In this document: positions 1 to 8,980 of the stretch, one piece after another
Position numbering within the stretch: position 1 is the first letter of the stretch
Layout: every line of letters starts with the position of its first letter
Source of the DNA: MWCO01 sp964488865
Lineage (GTDB): Bacteria > Myxococcota_A > Polyangia > Polyangiales > Polyangiaceae
Length of the DNA: 64,000 nt
NCBI GenBank assembly: GCA_964488865.1
Contig: CAZAWR010000001.1
Span: 170,329-234,328 of the forward strand
Direction: 5' to 3'
Program-made: the position numbers and the translations under genes
The notes under the pieces: model-generated
What the model was told of the DNA's origin: nothing
The model's input: the letters and a program-made list of their open reading frames with translations, nothing else
The model's database searches: none

Positions 1-317
1 CGTCGGCGATCCCTGCAAGGGTGGTTGTGAACCTCCGCGCAGCGCGACGCGTCGGACGGGCACCCCCGCGTCCGCGGGCGTATCGAGACGCTCCCAAGGC
101 GGGGAGGGTTCAGCTGCTGGGAAAGGACACGCCCCTGGTCGAACGGACAGGGCGATGGGCTACGTGGGATCCATCCCTTCTCACCAGGAACGAATCCTGC
201 TCGACACCTTCGCCAGGCCCGTCCCCGACTCCGTCGTAACCATTCGACTTCTTTATGTACGTGTTCAAGGCCTACCGTGTCCCACATCGGCACCCAACTT
301 GCAGACCTCCCGCGTCG
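1..317. other. Left edge, no supported gene
   Basis: No convincing coding region is visible upstream of the CotH-like gene. One forward frame starting at base 2 is open for about 80 codons and begins with a Cys-containing stretch (GDPCKGGCEPP), so it could be the tail of a gene starting before the window, but composition and length do not separate this from chance at such high GC. Confidence 0.3.
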
Positions 318-1937
318 ATGAAGTCCTCCTGCACACTGCTTCCCCTCTTCCTCGCTTGCTCCCTTTCGCTTGGCGCGGTCGCGTGCAGCGCGGACACCGG
401 CGAGTCTGGCCAGGCCAACGACGAGTACGTGGACGGCGACGACCCGGGTGGCAAGGCGGACAGTGCGAACGCCGAAGCCAAGACGGTGTTTTTCGGTCCC
501 AAGACGTTTTACTACGTGCGGATCAAGGGCTGGAACCCCAGCTGGATGACGCCAGAGTCGTTGGAGGCGGAGCGCACGGTCTCCGGGGCTGAAGTGTTGG
601 TCTACAAGGCGAAGGCGGGAAGCTCTTTGCACTGCCAGGACGCCGAGGTCCGCGACGCCGACCTGGTGTACTCGACCAAGACGTTCACGGTGCGCACGAG
701 CGGCAACTTCACGAACGGCACCCCCAAGTCCTCCTACAAGATCGGGTTCGAGGACAAGGAAGCGCGCATGCTCGGCATGAAGGCGCTCAACCTCAAGTCG
801 ATGTGGAACGACGTCTCCCAGATGCGCGAGGCCTTGGCGTGGAGCCTTTTCCAGGAGGCCGAGGTCCCGGGGCCGCGCCACACCTACGCGAAGTTCTGCA
901 TCAACGACCGATACTACGGCCTCTACTCCGTCATCGAGCAGGTCGAGAAGCCCATGCTCAAGGACCTGTTCGGCAAGAACGATGACGGCAATCTCTACAA
1001 GGCCTATTGGGAAGACCTGGGGCCCGCCGACCTGTCCTACCGCGTCGGGACCGATGGCGACGACAGCGGCAAGCAGTACTTCAAGGCCACCAGCATCGAC
1101 GAGCGCACGTACCAGCTGAAGACGAACGACAACGACGACGATGACCCGTCGTACCAGACCTACGACGATCTCGCGCGGTTCATCCGGACCATCCACGGGG
1201 TCGACGTGTCCGGCGAGGCGCCTGCGAAGTTCGACACGGACGAGTACCGTGCCTCCGTGGAGGGGATCTTCGACGTGCGCGGGTTCCTTCGCTGGGCGGG
1301 CCTGAACGTGCTGATGGGCGGTTGGGACAACTACTATCGCACGCCATCGAACTACTACCTGTACAACTCGGGCAAGGGCGGTGGGTCGGACGCTTTCATG
1401 AGCGACCCTTACTTCCACTGGATTCCCTGGGACTACGACAACTCCTTCGGCATCGACTTCTTCGGCACGCCTTGGCAGTACGGAGACCTTGTGGACTGGC
1501 GCAAGACGAACGGTGGACAGAAGCTGCCGCTCATCGAGAACTTGCTCGCGAACCGTCAGCTGCGCGCGTATTACCTGGACCACGTCGACTACCTGCTCGA
1601 CACGACGTTTCGAGCGGACTGGGTGATGGGGCAGATCGGGACGGAAGGCTCGGGCGGGCACTGGGACCGCGTGCGCAAGGCGGCGTTCCTCGAGGCCGAC
1701 GGGCCCGCCGACGCGCCTCACACAGGGCGTCGTTTCTCGAACGACCAAGTCTACTGGAACGGCTACAAGCAGCACGAGCTCGACGCGTTCGGGTTCAAGA
1801 CCCTCGGGATCGAGCACTTCGTGAAGATGCGTCACGACAGTGCGCGTGAGCAGCTCAAGGCGCTCCGGCAGGGCCTGCCCGAAGGCTCGAGCGGCGTGAC
1901 GTTCCCTGACGGGCCCACGGCGCTCCCCACGCTCTGA
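318..1937 (+). CDS. CotH-family kinase-like lipoprotein
   Basis: Predicted surface lipoprotein of about 539 residues with a CotH domain. CotH proteins (from Bacillus spore coat protein H) form an atypical protein-kinase fold. The ATG at 318 was chosen because it begins a lipoprotein signal ending in the lipobox AVAC; an upstream in-frame ATG at 255 would put 21 unlikely residues in front of it. After an Asp/Gly-rich spacer, the family hallmarks appear in order: SYKIGFEDK, LGMKALNLKSMWND, a YGLYSVIEQVEK strand, GGWDNYYRTPSNYYLY and the active-site-like PWDYDNSFG. Length fits bacterial CotH proteins. It is not operonic with a recognisable partner; the substrate is unknown, and whether a Gram-negative lipoprotein version phosphorylates anything is not shown by the sequence. 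Confidence 0.85.
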   Translation: MKSSCTLLPLFLACSLSLGAVACSADTGESGQANDEYVDGDDPGGKADSANAEAKTVFFGPKTFYYVRIKGWNPSWMTPESLEAERTVSGAEVLVYKAKAGSSLHCQDAEVRDADLVYSTKTFTVRTSGNFTNGTPKSSYKIGFEDKEARMLGMKALNLKSMWNDVSQMREALAWSLFQEAEVPGPRHTYAKFCINDRYYGLYSVIEQVEKPMLKDLFGKNDDGNLYKAYWEDLGPADLSYRVGTDGDDSGKQYFKATSIDERTYQLKTNDNDDDDPSYQTYDDLARFIRTIHGVDVSGEAPAKFDTDEYRASVEGIFDVRGFLRWAGLNVLMGGWDNYYRTPSNYYLYNSGKGGGSDAFMSDPYFHWIPWDYDNSFGIDFFGTPWQYGDLVDWRKTNGGQKLPLIENLLANRQLRAYYLDHVDYLLDTTFRADWVMGQIGTEGSGGHWDRVRKAAFLEADGPADAPHTGRRFSNDQVYWNGYKQHELDAFGFKTLGIEHFVKMRHDSAREQLKALRQGLPEGSSGVTFPDGPTALPTL

Positions 1938-2342
1938 CACCCCACATCCCTCGACCTCGTGTTATCCGCTCTGCCTTGTTTGTCAGGCCATCGACATTCA
2001 CTTGCTCTCGGGTCCGAGCGCGGACGCTTGTCATGCGCGGGACGACTACCTCGTAGCGGACACCTACGTAAGCTCTGGGACCGAGTACACCGGGCCTACT
2101 GGCTGGAGGCGACGTACCCCGGGAGGGGGCGGCGCCGCAACCTGAGCCGGGGCCGAGGCCGGTCCGGAGGCGGCGTGGGCGCGTCCAGGCCGAGCTTCCC
2201 TGCGGTCGTGCTGCTGGGAGCGCTGTTGTGGTTCCGGCGGAGGCGACGCGGGTAGGACCCACTTCCCGCTTCCCCATCCGACCGTGGGTTGTGATATCGT
2301 TTCGATCACCTTTAACACCTGAGCTTGACACGGGAGAAGACC
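1938..2342. other. Intergenic region with possible MYXO-CTERM-like remnant
   Basis: No intact gene. One forward frame ending at the TAG before 2256 finishes with a hydrophobic stretch (FPAVVLLGALLWF) followed by RRRRRG, the shape of a MYXO-CTERM sorting tail, although the usual Cys is absent. A neighbouring frame upstream reads DDYLVADTYVSSGTEYTG. This could be a decayed surface-protein gene with frameshifts, but only weakly so. Confidence 0.3.
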
Positions 2343-3008
2343 ATGAAGATCGACAAGACTAGCTTTCTGATTCTTGCGGGCGCGTTGGCAGTCGGGGCTT
2401 GCACCTCCGAGACCGAGGACGGTGCGGCGGGCAGCGGCGGCGGTGCGGGCACGGGCGGCACGGGCGCCACGGGCGGCACGGGCGGCACGTCGGGAGGCGG
2501 CGGGGAGGCTGGCACGGGCGCCACGGGCGGGTCTGCGGGACAAGCGGGTTCCGGGGCTTCGGCGGGAGAGGCCGGGGCCGCTGGCGAGGCCGGGGCAGCC
2601 GGGGAAGGCGGGTCGGGCGGCAGCACGTGCGACGACTCGGTCGGGACGCCTGGCGACTGTCAGAACGTGCCCACGGAGGATTGCGGCACGTGGGCCATCG
2701 ACTACTGCGATTCCGCAGTGTCCTACCTCAAGCCTGCGGTGGCGGAAGCCGCGGTCGACTGCATGCTGAGCATCACCGATTGCATGGACCCCGACCCCTA
2801 CATTTGCGTGGGAACGGCCCTCGAGAACGCCTGTCCCGACGCGACGGCGGACACCGATTGCGCCACGATCGAGACCGCTTGCGCGGAGACGCAAGCCGAT
2901 TGCCACGCCATGATCGACGGATTGAACGCCGCGGGCAGGACTGCCCTCATGGGGTGCGTGGACGCCGGCTGCGAGTACGGACTCTGGTCCTGCATTGAAT
3001 CGCTCTGA
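2343..3008 (+). CDS. Gly-rich-linker lipoprotein with Cys-rich C-terminal domain
   Basis: Predicted lipoprotein of 221 residues. The ATG at 2343 starts a signal MKIDKTSFLILAGALAVGAC with lipobox AVGAC, and a GGAG-type ribosome site lies just upstream, so the extra six residues of an earlier start are unlikely. Residues about 25-95 are a low-complexity linker of Gly, Ala, Thr and Ser that also contains Glu. The remaining roughly 125 residues hold about 13 Cys, suggesting a disulfide-bonded extracellular domain. This linker-plus-Cys-domain design is frequent in myxobacteria. No family was recognised and no function is proposed. Its last 14 bases overlap the start proposed for the following ligase gene, so the two may be cotranscribed. 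Confidence 0.75.
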   Translation: MKIDKTSFLILAGALAVGACTSETEDGAAGSGGGAGTGGTGATGGTGGTSGGGGEAGTGATGGSAGQAGSGASAGEAGAAGEAGAAGEGGSGGSTCDDSVGTPGDCQNVPTEDCGTWAIDYCDSAVSYLKPAVAEAAVDCMLSITDCMDPDPYICVGTALENACPDATADTDCATIETACAETQADCHAMIDGLNAAGRTALMGCVDAGCEYGLWSCIESL

Positions 3009-4230
3009 CCCGGGTCATCGGTCGGTCGTGCCACCGCCTCCTTCGTGGCACGGCCGGCTGGTCAGCATCGGGGTCACGGGAACCAACGGGAAGACGTCCA
3101 CGACGGGGTTCGTGGCTGCGGCGGTGTCGTGTGGCCGACCGGTCGTGCGTGCTGTGACGACGGGGTTCTATCTCGGGGAAGAGGTTCTCGAGGCTCCGAA
3201 CAGCTACCAGGGGTTCCTGGCGGCGATGCGGGCGGGGCTGGATGCGGGGGCGTGCCACGCGGCCGTGGAGCTCACGAGCGAGGCGCTTGCCCATGGGTTC
3301 ATCCGCGCGTGGCCGTGCCACGTGGGCGTGTTCACCAACCTCACGCGAGACCACCTGAACTGGCATGGGACGGCGGAGCACTACCTCGCAAGCAAGGCAC
3401 AACTTTTCATGCACTTGCCCGAAGGCGGGACCGCGGTGCTCAACGGCTGCGACCCCGCGAGCGAGCTTCTCGCCGAGGTCGTCCCCGACGGCGTTCGGGT
3501 GATTCGTTACGGGGTCCCTTCCCGGGGGGCCCCGGTGGGTCCCCTCGACCTGGAGGCGGAGACCGTGAAGGTCTCCTGGGAGGGCACACATTTAACGTTG
3601 CGTCCTTCCGACCTCCTCGGGTCGCTGCAATCCCTCTCGATCCGTGCGATCGGCGACGTGCAATCGGAGAACGTGCTGGGGGCCCTCGGGGCCGCGATCG
3701 CTTGCGGCATCTCGACCGAGGAGGCGGTCGCGGGGCTCGCGTCCGCAAAGCCTCCGCCCGGTCGTTTCGAAGTCGTGGCCACCGAACCGCACGTCGTCGT
3801 CGACTACGCGCACACTCCCGACGCGCTGCTGCGCACCCTGCAGACGGCAAGAAGCCTGTGCTTCGGGCGGCTCACGGTGGTATTCGGTGCGGGCGGTAAC
3901 CGCGACCGGGAGAAGCGGCCGATGCTGGGAGAGGCTGCCGCGGTCGCCGACCGGGTCATTCTCACCACGGACAACCCGCGGGACGAGGACCCTGCGGAGA
4001 TCGCCGCCGCCATCCGGGATGGGCTGGGCAGCCACGCGTGTGTGCGGGAGGTCCTCGATCGTCGCGCCGCGATTCACGAGGCGCTCGAGGGCGCGGGAGA
4101 ACGAGACGTGGTGGTCATTGCGGGCAAGGGGCACGAGACGGGCCAGCGGGTGGGGAGCGAAGACCGGGCCTTCTGCGACGCCGACGAGGTCCGCTTTTTC
4201 TACGGCACGCACTCCACTCACGACAAGTAG
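2995..4230 (+). CDS. MurE-like Mur ligase lacking the N-terminal domain
   Basis: Mur ligase family protein (ATP-dependent amino-acid ligation), closest by motif to MurE, which adds the third residue to UDP-MurNAc-dipeptide. The P-loop GTNGKTST lies at residues about 29-36, whereas in MurE it is near residue 110, so the N-terminal substrate-uridine domain is missing. Central motifs are present: TNLTRDHLNWHGT (115-127), the ASKAQLF lysine that is carbamylated in MurE, and NGCDP. The C-terminal domain has VVDYAHTPDALL, GAGGNRDREKRP, the DNPR motif typical of meso-diaminopimelate-type MurE, and GKGHETGQ. The total is about 411 residues against about 490 for MurE. An internal GTG at 3028 is an alternative start. 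Either this is a truncated paralogue or it acts on a non-uridylated substrate; the housekeeping murE is probably elsewhere. Confidence 0.8.
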   Translation: MNRSDPGHRSVVPPPPSWHGRLVSIGVTGTNGKTSTTGFVAAAVSCGRPVVRAVTTGFYLGEEVLEAPNSYQGFLAAMRAGLDAGACHAAVELTSEALAHGFIRAWPCHVGVFTNLTRDHLNWHGTAEHYLASKAQLFMHLPEGGTAVLNGCDPASELLAEVVPDGVRVIRYGVPSRGAPVGPLDLEAETVKVSWEGTHLTLRPSDLLGSLQSLSIRAIGDVQSENVLGALGAAIACGISTEEAVAGLASAKPPPGRFEVVATEPHVVVDYAHTPDALLRTLQTARSLCFGRLTVVFGAGGNRDREKRPMLGEAAAVADRVILTTDNPRDEDPAEIAAAIRDGLGSHACVREVLDRRAAIHEALEGAGERDVVVIAGKGHETGQRVGSEDRAFCDADEVRFFYGTHSTHDK

Positions 4231-4239
4231 GCTTGAGGC

Positions 4240-5823
4240 TCAATAGGCGATGGCGTCGCAGATGGGGGCGGCGCAGGTCCCGGACTTCGCCACAGGACGG
4301 CACACGAGACCTTCTCCGCACGCATCGAAGCACGGGTCTCCGAGCGAGGGTGTGGGAGCGCATACGAAGTTGCCTCCTGGGGACGAGGGCACGCACGAGC
4401 CATCCGGACCACACTCGTTGCCGTCCTCGCAAGGTTCCCCTGTGCCCGCAACGGCCGTGCACAGCATCGTGGAGAACTCGCAGTAGTTCCCCGCTGCGCA
4501 CTGCGAGTCATTGGTGCAGGCGGACCCGGGGCCCACGCGAGGCACGCACACGTTCGTGCCGTCGGTCTTGAACTCGCAACCGAGCCCGTCCGCGCAGGCG
4601 TTCGTTCCGGACCCACACGTCTGCCCCTCGGTGGGCAGGGCGCCACACATGTCCCCCAAGCACGCGAGCCCCGCATCGCAAACGAAGGGGCCCAGCGCGC
4701 CCAGGGCGCAAAGGTCCCCCTCCCCGGGCACGTCGCCGCACGCTCCACTCGCCAACTCACACGCAAGACCCTCAGCACAGAGGACACCGTCGGCACATGG
4801 GGCTCCGGAGCCAGGAAGGGCTGCGCAGGTGCCACCGTCGCAGTAGGCCCCTGCCACGCAATCCTCCGCATAGGAGCAAGTTTCTCCCAAGACCGTCGCC
4901 GGCTCACAGCCCCGTGCGCGCGTCGCGACGCAGGCCGCGTTGTCGCCGCAGGTCCATGCGTCCGCACAGGCTTCCTCCACGGCCGAGCATGTGCCAGATC
5001 GGCAAGCGAGGCCGGGGGCACACTCGGTGTCCTCGGAGCATGCCGCCTGCTCGGTCAAGGTTTGCGCGCACGTACCCCCGACACAAGCGAGAGGCGGGCT
5101 GCAATCGCGACCGGAAGCGCAGGTGTCCCCGGCGTTCCCGTCGCGGCACGTCTCGTCCGAACCGCACACGAGCCCCTCAGCGCAGACACTCGCGCACGGA
5201 TCTTTCTCTACCGGCGGCGGGGCACAGGTACCGTCGGGGGGCGAGCAGAGGCCGCGTCCCTCGTTGCAGCCGAAACCTGGTGCATCACAGACCTCTCCCT
5301 CTCCCGCGTTCAGCGACAGCATGAGCACGCACCCCATGGGGATGGTCCCGGCCGGGACGGAGGGCTGGCACCCTTCGTTGGCCTTGCGGACCGCTTCGAG
5401 ACAGGCTTTCGCCGGCCCCTCGCAGTACCGAAGTTGCCCCGCGGCCATCGCGTCACGGAACACCTCCACCGAGTCGAGACACCGCGTCCGCCACGCCGCC
5501 TCGCACGCCGTCATGTCGGGGAACCCGTCGAGGTCACCGCACCCGCACGCCTGCGCCGCAGCGCACAGAGCGGCGCCCATGGGCTCACAGTACGTGGCTT
5601 CGAACCGCGCGATCTGCTCGTCGGCGCTGCCCGACATGCACCCGGCCCCCGCGTCCGCTTCGACATCGCCCCCCGCATCGACTGTGCTGTCGGGCTCGGT
5701 CTCCGACGCATCGAACGCGTCCGCGTCGATCCCCGCGTCCTGCGAAGGGACCGTCGACGCCTCTTGGTCGTCACCGCACCCGGGAAGCAGCAGAAGGAGG
5801 GCGAGAAGGAGGGGCTTTCGCAT
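4240..5823 (-). CDS. Cys-rich repeat lipoprotein (Dickkopf-like repeats)
   Basis: Predicted surface lipoprotein of about 527 residues. The ATG at 5823 begins MRKPLLLALLLLLPGCGDD, an ideal lipoprotein signal with Cys at position 16; the frame is open upstream but contains nothing signal-like. An Asp/Glu/Ala-rich spacer is followed by a first Cys-containing helical region (about 60-150) and then by some ten short repeats of the type C..G..C......C, with recurring G..C..G..C and GLAC words, resembling Dickkopf/TIL-like disulfide repeats found in many myxobacterial secreted proteins. No catalytic motif is visible. A binding or scaffold role on the cell surface is inference. It converges on the preceding ligase gene with only 9 bases between stop codons. 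Confidence 0.8.
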   Translation of the reverse strand: MRKPLLLALLLLLPGCGDDQEASTVPSQDAGIDADAFDASETEPDSTVDAGGDVEADAGAGCMSGSADEQIARFEATYCEPMGAALCAAAQACGCGDLDGFPDMTACEAAWRTRCLDSVEVFRDAMAAGQLRYCEGPAKACLEAVRKANEGCQPSVPAGTIPMGCVLMLSLNAGEGEVCDAPGFGCNEGRGLCSPPDGTCAPPPVEKDPCASVCAEGLVCGSDETCRDGNAGDTCASGRDCSPPLACVGGTCAQTLTEQAACSEDTECAPGLACRSGTCSAVEEACADAWTCGDNAACVATRARGCEPATVLGETCSYAEDCVAGAYCDGGTCAALPGSGAPCADGVLCAEGLACELASGACGDVPGEGDLCALGALGPFVCDAGLACLGDMCGALPTEGQTCGSGTNACADGLGCEFKTDGTNVCVPRVGPGSACTNDSQCAAGNYCEFSTMLCTAVAGTGEPCEDGNECGPDGSCVPSSPGGNFVCAPTPSLGDPCFDACGEGLVCRPVAKSGTCAAPICDAIAY

Positions 5824-5858
5824 GCGTGGTCCTATAGGGACAAGTTGGGCCGAACCAC

Positions 5859-6114
5859 AAGTCCCTACCGGGTTGAGGCTCGACCACGACCGTGGGCGGA
5901 TGACGGACATCAACTAGGAGCTGAGAACACGGAATGCGACCCGGAGTGGACGGAGGCTAGCTTTGCTGGCCGGAGTCCACGTAGGACGACGAAGCCGAAG
6001 GCGCAGTCAATTCGAACCAGGAATGGTCGGAGCCAGGGGCAACACGCATGACCGAGCTCCGTACACACCCTTTTGTGCCTTCTGCGTCTTCTGTGGTTCT
6101 CCGGAGTGCGATCC
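5859..6114 (+). repeat. Dispersed intergenic repeat, family 1, copy 1
   Basis: This 256-bp block between two convergent-to-tandem genes matches, base for base over long stretches, the reverse complement of 59132-59318. Shared words include AAGTCCCTACCGGG, GGCTCGACCACGACC, CATCAACTAGGAGCTGAG, AATTCGAACCAGGAATGG and CTTCTGTGGTTCTCCGGAG. Copy 1 carries about 69 extra bases (5940-6008) in the middle. A partial copy lies at 63930-63979. It has no coding potential shared by the copies. Confidence 0.85.
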
Positions 6115-6160
6115 CTGTACGCGCCAGAGGCTGATCAACCCGGAGGCGAGCTTCGGGCGG

Positions 6161-8980
6161 TCACCTTGTCGCTCTTTCTCTATCGCTTACGCTCTGCCGC
6201 TCTTCCCTCCCTGGCACCGGCAGATCCGCCGCCGGCACGGTTCGCCCCGCGCAGATTTCCTTTAGAAGCTCGCTCTGCTCCCCGCGGGCCGCGACGGTGA
6301 GCGTCAAGACGCGCAGCAGGTCCAGCAACTCGAGACTCCACTCCTCCGGCCAGGAGTTCATCCCCACGAGGTCGAGCGGGTTGTTTGACTTCCCTCCCCT
6401 GCCCGCCCTTCGCGCGCAGCGGTAGCCGAACCACTTTCGCACCACCGGCATACCGCTTACGGCGAACCCCCACACCTCCGGAAGCACGCCTGTCACCCGG
6501 CCCCGGCCGACCTCGAGCACGTGGGTGGAACTGTCGTACCGGATGCTGCTGGCGCTCCCGGGCATCTCGCGTGGGGTTGGGGTCCACGCCACTGCAGGCA
6601 CGTTGGGGAGGTCGCGGCCCCGTCCGGAACCTGGGTCCTGCAAGCGCTCCCCGAACGTCTGCAGCCAGATCAACCCCTTTCCCAGCTCGACAGCCCGTTT
6701 CCACAAGCTCGCATCCGCGGTGAGGGGGACGCGCGGGCCGGGTGTGACGAGGTCGGGCGCGAAGCGTTGCTGGTAGTGCGGCGAGGAGAGGACGACAACC
6801 ACGTAAGCGGCGAGGTCCTCCGGCGTCACGGTGACACCAAGCGCTACGCCAAGGGCCTCCAGAAGGCCGAGGGTGACGTTCGGCACGCTCGCGGCCCCGT
6901 CGCGATACAGCGGAATCACATCCTTCCCACCGCGCCCGCAGAAGCAGTGGAAGTCCGGTACGTGAGCCGAGACCGTCACCGCCGGACCCGCCGAGAGCTT
7001 GGCTCGAAGCAACGAACAGAGGTAGATCTGCCGGTCTGACCGACTCGACCACAACGGCGGCGACTCGGTCTTCAGCAACCTGGGGTCGTACAGGATCCAC
7101 TGTCTGTCAAAGCTCCTGAACCCGTAACGAACGATAGGCCCCGGGGGCGCGTCCTGGTCCAGGCTCGCCAGAGGGGCATGGCCCGGGACCTTGGTGAACA
7201 CGTTCCGCCCGGTGCGCGCGGTAACGAACAGCCGCGGCCGGGATTCGACCGGAGCGCCGACAAACGCGCTCCACCGCTGAAGAAGCACCGACGGGTGGGG
7301 AGCGACCGGCCAGGTCCGCGCGGCCAGACAGCCCGGTTGCTGCCACGGGAAGAGGTCGGCGAGCGCCGGATACCTTTGCCAGGCGTCGCCGTCAGCACCG
7401 GGGACCAGCGGGTCGCTCCGGCCGTCGCCCGCGCGGGTCCAGGCGCCATCGAGGGGCGTGCCGCCCTCCGGCATCGAATCGAGCCGCTTCAGCTTGTCCT
7501 CGCCCGACACCCCGTCCACCCGCCGGTACCAGACCGTCGCCGGGCCCACCTTGGACTGGCACGTAGTGCGAACGAGGGTCGTGATGGCGACCGGGGTCTC
7601 GATCCCGAACACGTTCGGGTCCGGCTGGGTACTTCGGCCGTCGCCGCCGAGGTCGACGGTCCAGAGCTCGTCGCCGGCGTCCCGGGCGAGGGCGCGCAGC
7701 CCGACAAAGGCGGGCCCCGTCAGCCAGGTGCTGTTGGTAATGAACCCCAGGAGGCCGGGGCTGGGCGGGTCCTCGAATGCCCTCCAGAGCGCCCAGCGCC
7801 AGAAGTACACGTAGCGGTCGGACAAGCTCCTGAGGTGGCTGAAGATCGTGCACTCCCGTGCGGGGTCGCGGAGGTCGTCGAACAGGCTCTTCCCCGTGGC
7901 CCGGCCCGGCACCTTCCCCTCGATCACCCAGCGCTGGGAGGCGTCGGAGGACTTCGACGTTCGCTCGTAGGGGGGATTGCCGAGCACGACCAAGACGGGC
8001 GCCCGGATCGCGAGTTCCGGGGGCGCGAGCGCGTTCGCCAGCCGAAGCTGCAGGTCGTCGTTCTTCTCGAACCGAAAGCCCCACAGCGCGGGGTCCCTGC
8101 CCGTTTCCTCGGCCAGCCCCCTCTGAAGGGCGCACGTCAGCCGGAGGTGTGCGACGACCCAGGGCGCCAACATGACCTCGAACCCCTCGATCCGCGGCAG
8201 AAGGCACTCCCGCACATAGGCCTTCCAGGCCGCCGCGGCAGCTTGCTCACCGAGACCGCTTGCCTCGAATTCGGTTGTCATGGTCGCGAAGATGGCGCGA
8301 AGCACTTGCAGCAAGAACGTCCCGGTTCCAGCCGACGGCTCGAGGATTCGCACGACGAAGTCTTGTTCCCTTGCCCCCTCGGGCAGCGGAATGCCACGCT
8401 CGACGGCGTAGGCGCCCCAGCGAACGGGGTCAGCGAGTCCCAGGCGCAACCCGAGGCGCGTCCGGGCGAGATGGTCCAGCGAGCGAACCATGTACCGAAC
8501 GACCTCGTCGGGGGTAGTGTACACGCCCATACGACGGCGCAAGGCGGGTGCGTACGCGTCGAGGAAGTGCTGGTAGAAGTGAATGACGGGGTCGCCGTGG
8601 CGTGCGAAGACCTGGCGAACAGGCGTGAGAGACAGCGAAGCGGCGAGGTCGTCCATGGCGCGGGTCACGCCGGGGTTGTAGGGACCGTCGAGCAAGGCGT
8701 GGAAGAGGCGGGGGGCAGGTTCGCCGGCGGAGGAGAGGAATCTGAGGGCGTGTTCCCTGTGGAACGCAGACTCGGGGTCAAGCCACCGCGCGGCGAAGAG
8801 GACAAAGGTGACGGTTTGGGCGACAGAATCGGCGAGGAGGTGGTCGTCGGAGTCGGGGCAGAGGGCGCGCAGGGGATGGTTCGGGGCGCCGTCGAGGTTC
8901 TTGCGGATCGCGCTCCGAAGTCGCTTCGCGTGGGAAGCGAGGGAGCGGGCGAGGACCGTGGCGGATTCGGACCTGGTCAC
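6161..8980 (-). CDS. N6-adenine DNA methyltransferase, Type ISP-like, without nuclease/helicase
   Basis: Predicted DNA adenine-N6 methyltransferase of 939 residues. An N-terminal helical region is followed by a gamma-class methylase core with AdoMet motif EPSAGTGTFLLQ (residues 214-225) and catalytic LGNPPYERTS (333-342). The C-terminal half resembles the specificity domain of Type ISP (LlaBIII-like) enzymes: an AYVVVVLSSPHYQQRF segment and a late VSGMPVVRKWFGYR motif. True ISP enzymes are about 1500 residues because an Mrr nuclease and a SF2 helicase precede the methylase; both are absent here, and no restriction gene lies nearby, so it may be an orphan methylase. The GTG start at 8980 overlaps the TGA of the upstream lipoprotein gene in a GTGA arrangement, implying translational coupling. 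Confidence 0.8.
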   Translation of the reverse strand: MTRSESATVLARSLASHAKRLRSAIRKNLDGAPNHPLRALCPDSDDHLLADSVAQTVTFVLFAARWLDPESAFHREHALRFLSSAGEPAPRLFHALLDGPYNPGVTRAMDDLAASLSLTPVRQVFARHGDPVIHFYQHFLDAYAPALRRRMGVYTTPDEVVRYMVRSLDHLARTRLGLRLGLADPVRWGAYAVERGIPLPEGAREQDFVVRILEPSAGTGTFLLQVLRAIFATMTTEFEASGLGEQAAAAAWKAYVRECLLPRIEGFEVMLAPWVVAHLRLTCALQRGLAEETGRDPALWGFRFEKNDDLQLRLANALAPPELAIRAPVLVVLGNPPYERTSKSSDASQRWVIEGKVPGRATGKSLFDDLRDPARECTIFSHLRSLSDRYVYFWRWALWRAFEDPPSPGLLGFITNSTWLTGPAFVGLRALARDAGDELWTVDLGGDGRSTQPDPNVFGIETPVAITTLVRTTCQSKVGPATVWYRRVDGVSGEDKLKRLDSMPEGGTPLDGAWTRAGDGRSDPLVPGADGDAWQRYPALADLFPWQQPGCLAARTWPVAPHPSVLLQRWSAFVGAPVESRPRLFVTARTGRNVFTKVPGHAPLASLDQDAPPGPIVRYGFRSFDRQWILYDPRLLKTESPPLWSSRSDRQIYLCSLLRAKLSAGPAVTVSAHVPDFHCFCGRGGKDVIPLYRDGAASVPNVTLGLLEALGVALGVTVTPEDLAAYVVVVLSSPHYQQRFAPDLVTPGPRVPLTADASLWKRAVELGKGLIWLQTFGERLQDPGSGRGRDLPNVPAVAWTPTPREMPGSASSIRYDSSTHVLEVGRGRVTGVLPEVWGFAVSGMPVVRKWFGYRCARRAGRGGKSNNPLDLVGMNSWPEEWSLELLDLLRVLTLTVAARGEQSELLKEICAGRTVPAADLPVPGREERQSVSDRERATR

